DNA from: an archaeon
Lineage (GTDB): Archaea > Asgardarchaeota > Thorarchaeia > Thorarchaeales > Thorarchaeaceae
DNA length: 64,000 bases
Direction: 5' to 3'
Assembly: GCA_024276825.1 (NCBI GenBank)
Contig: JAJRWI010000069.1
Location: 53,459 to 117,458 of the forward strand
This document shows positions 63,102-64,000 of the stretch, one piece after another (positions within the stretch are counted from its first letter, which is position 1; every line of letters begins with the position of its first letter). A model generated the notes under the pieces. The model was not told the DNA's origin. It did no database searches and saw nothing but the letters and a program-made list of their open reading frames with translations. The position numbers and the translations under genes were made by a program.

Positions 63102-64000
63102 ATGAGCCGCGCTGATATCTATTCATATCACAAGAAGGGAAAGTATCCTAGAAATAATGCAGCAGTTATGGCTGTATTGGGAGTCATTGCGCTTTTCTTT
63201 GTTTGGGGAATGTACTCTCTGTGGAGTCTCTGGAGCTCATATGGAGCTCAAATAATGGCCCTCATTCAAAGTCTCGGACTCCCAAGCCTACTGACTCAAA
63301 ATGCCACCACAATTCTTGCAGTTGTGGGGAGTATCATAATGTTAAGCTTGGTTCTTGCAATTGCTGCTGCTAGACTGGCTAAGCGATTAGGGGAAACTCT
63401 GATCTATATAGGGGCAATAGGACTCAACATCATCACTTTTAGTTTTGCCCTGCTGCCAGTGTTCTTGGGTGCCATGAGTGTTTCCGATCTTTTGCAAAAC
63501 TGGGTGATATTGTTGCCAGCCTTGTTCACACTGTTCATCACAATTCTGCTCTTTACTGTGTTCCGTGGAAGAGTAAAGACTGCTGGCAAGATAATCAAAC
63601 TCACTGGTCAAGTGTGCCTAGATGAGAAGGGTGTTTTCATCCCGCCCATGTTGAGTATGATCTTCACTCTCGTTTCAGCACTCATGATGGGAGCAATAAT
63701 CTTTCAGTTTGTATCAATTAATGTCTTGCTTGGCACTGAAACCTTAACTATTGGGAATGGCTGGCCAATCGGTGTTGGTTTCATTTTATACATCTTCTTG
63801 ACCATTTTCTTTTACAACTTCGCGTATGCCACATCATCAGCAATAACATACATTTACATGCGAGGACGCGACCCCACGCTGGGTGATGGGATAAAATGTG
63901 CCTTGAGTGTGATTGGAGGTCTTATTGTGATATCGATATTGAGTGTGATTATCTCAAGCATCAGAGCCATCATTCGAGTTGTCACACGAAAATCAGGACC
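63102..64000 (+). CDS. Polytopic membrane protein, DUF6159-like (3' partial)
   Basis: ATG at 63102 with 299 codons open to the right edge; C-terminus missing. At least six hydrophobic helices. The stretch FYNFAYATSSAITYIYMRGRDPTLGDGIK resembles DUF6159-type membrane proteins (aromatic-N-x-A-x-x followed by P-x-L-x-D-G). Family function unknown. An AATATATTG element at about 63018-63026 may be its TATA box. Confidence 0.7.
   Translation, partial: MSRADIYSYHKKGKYPRNNAAVMAVLGVIALFFVWGMYSLWSLWSSYGAQIMALIQSLGLPSLLTQNATTILAVVGSIIMLSLVLAIAAARLAKRLGETLIYIGAIGLNIITFSFALLPVFLGAMSVSDLLQNWVILLPALFTLFITILLFTVFRGRVKTAGKIIKLTGQVCLDEKGVFIPPMLSMIFTLVSALMMGAIIFQFVSINVLLGTETLTIGNGWPIGVGFILYIFLTIFFYNFAYATSSAITYIYMRGRDPTLGDGIKCALSVIGGLIVISILSVIISSIRAIIRVVTRKSG

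Overview
The window is archaeal, and most likely from an Asgard archaeon (Thorarchaeota-like); the lineage is my inference. Archaeal markers are a complete topoisomerase VI gene pair, a RadA-type recombinase paralog, an XPD-type iron-sulfur helicase, coenzyme F420 ligase CofE, an RPB9/TFS-type zinc ribbon, a CitG-family protein and AT-rich TATA-like promoters. The Asgard hint is a TPR protein ending in a longin/roadblock-like domain. Genes are dense, often joined by ATGA overlaps, and start with ATG, GTG or TTG behind GGAGG/GGTGA-type Shine-Dalgarno sites. No rRNA, tRNA, CRISPR array, insertion sequence or prophage was seen.

Region 1 (1-8178, minus) is a tightly packed nine-gene cluster that runs off the left edge. 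In transcription order it encodes two proteins of unknown type, a RadA-like recombinase with an N-terminal helix-hairpin-helix, a zinc-ribbon/winged-helix protein, an unknown protein, an XPD-like helicase, a two-TM protein, a 96-residue protein and a membrane-anchored HerA/VirB4-like protein with a degenerate P-loop. This is the best candidate for an undescribed DNA-processing or DNA-transfer system.

Region 2 (8391-14709) holds a solute-binding protein whose two halves appear circularly permuted, then topoisomerase VI. Its A subunit carries a lysine-rich tail and two helix-hairpin-helix modules ahead of the Spo11-like core.

Region 3 (14764-33164) is mostly metabolic and housekeeping: CofE, two MFS transporters, 3-hydroxyacyl-CoA dehydrogenase, two paralogous lipase-like hydrolases, a YkgJ-type cysteine-cluster protein, an M24 peptidase, a PadR/HAAS pair with a dyad at its promoter, a stand-alone pyruvate-kinase C-terminal domain, the grpE-dnaK-dnaJ operon, a sirtuin, a CitG-family protein, a hydroxyacid dehydrogenase and a nitroreductase. 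A 34-codon basic ORF with its own TATA box and terminator lies at 17104-17208.

Region 4 (33333-50363) is dominated by secreted proteolysis. Three large subtilisin-like proteases, each with a signal peptide and a C-terminal membrane anchor, lie here (a fourth is at 58267-60972), and one is in an operon with tldD/tldE and a flavoprotein.

Region 5 (50552-64000) has the TPR-longin protein, several small unknown proteins, an O6-alkylguanine transferase, an alpha/alpha-toroid protein, an N-domain-only TFS-like protein, a DUF1015-serC operon, the fourth subtilase, a CLC channel and a 3'-truncated polytopic membrane protein.
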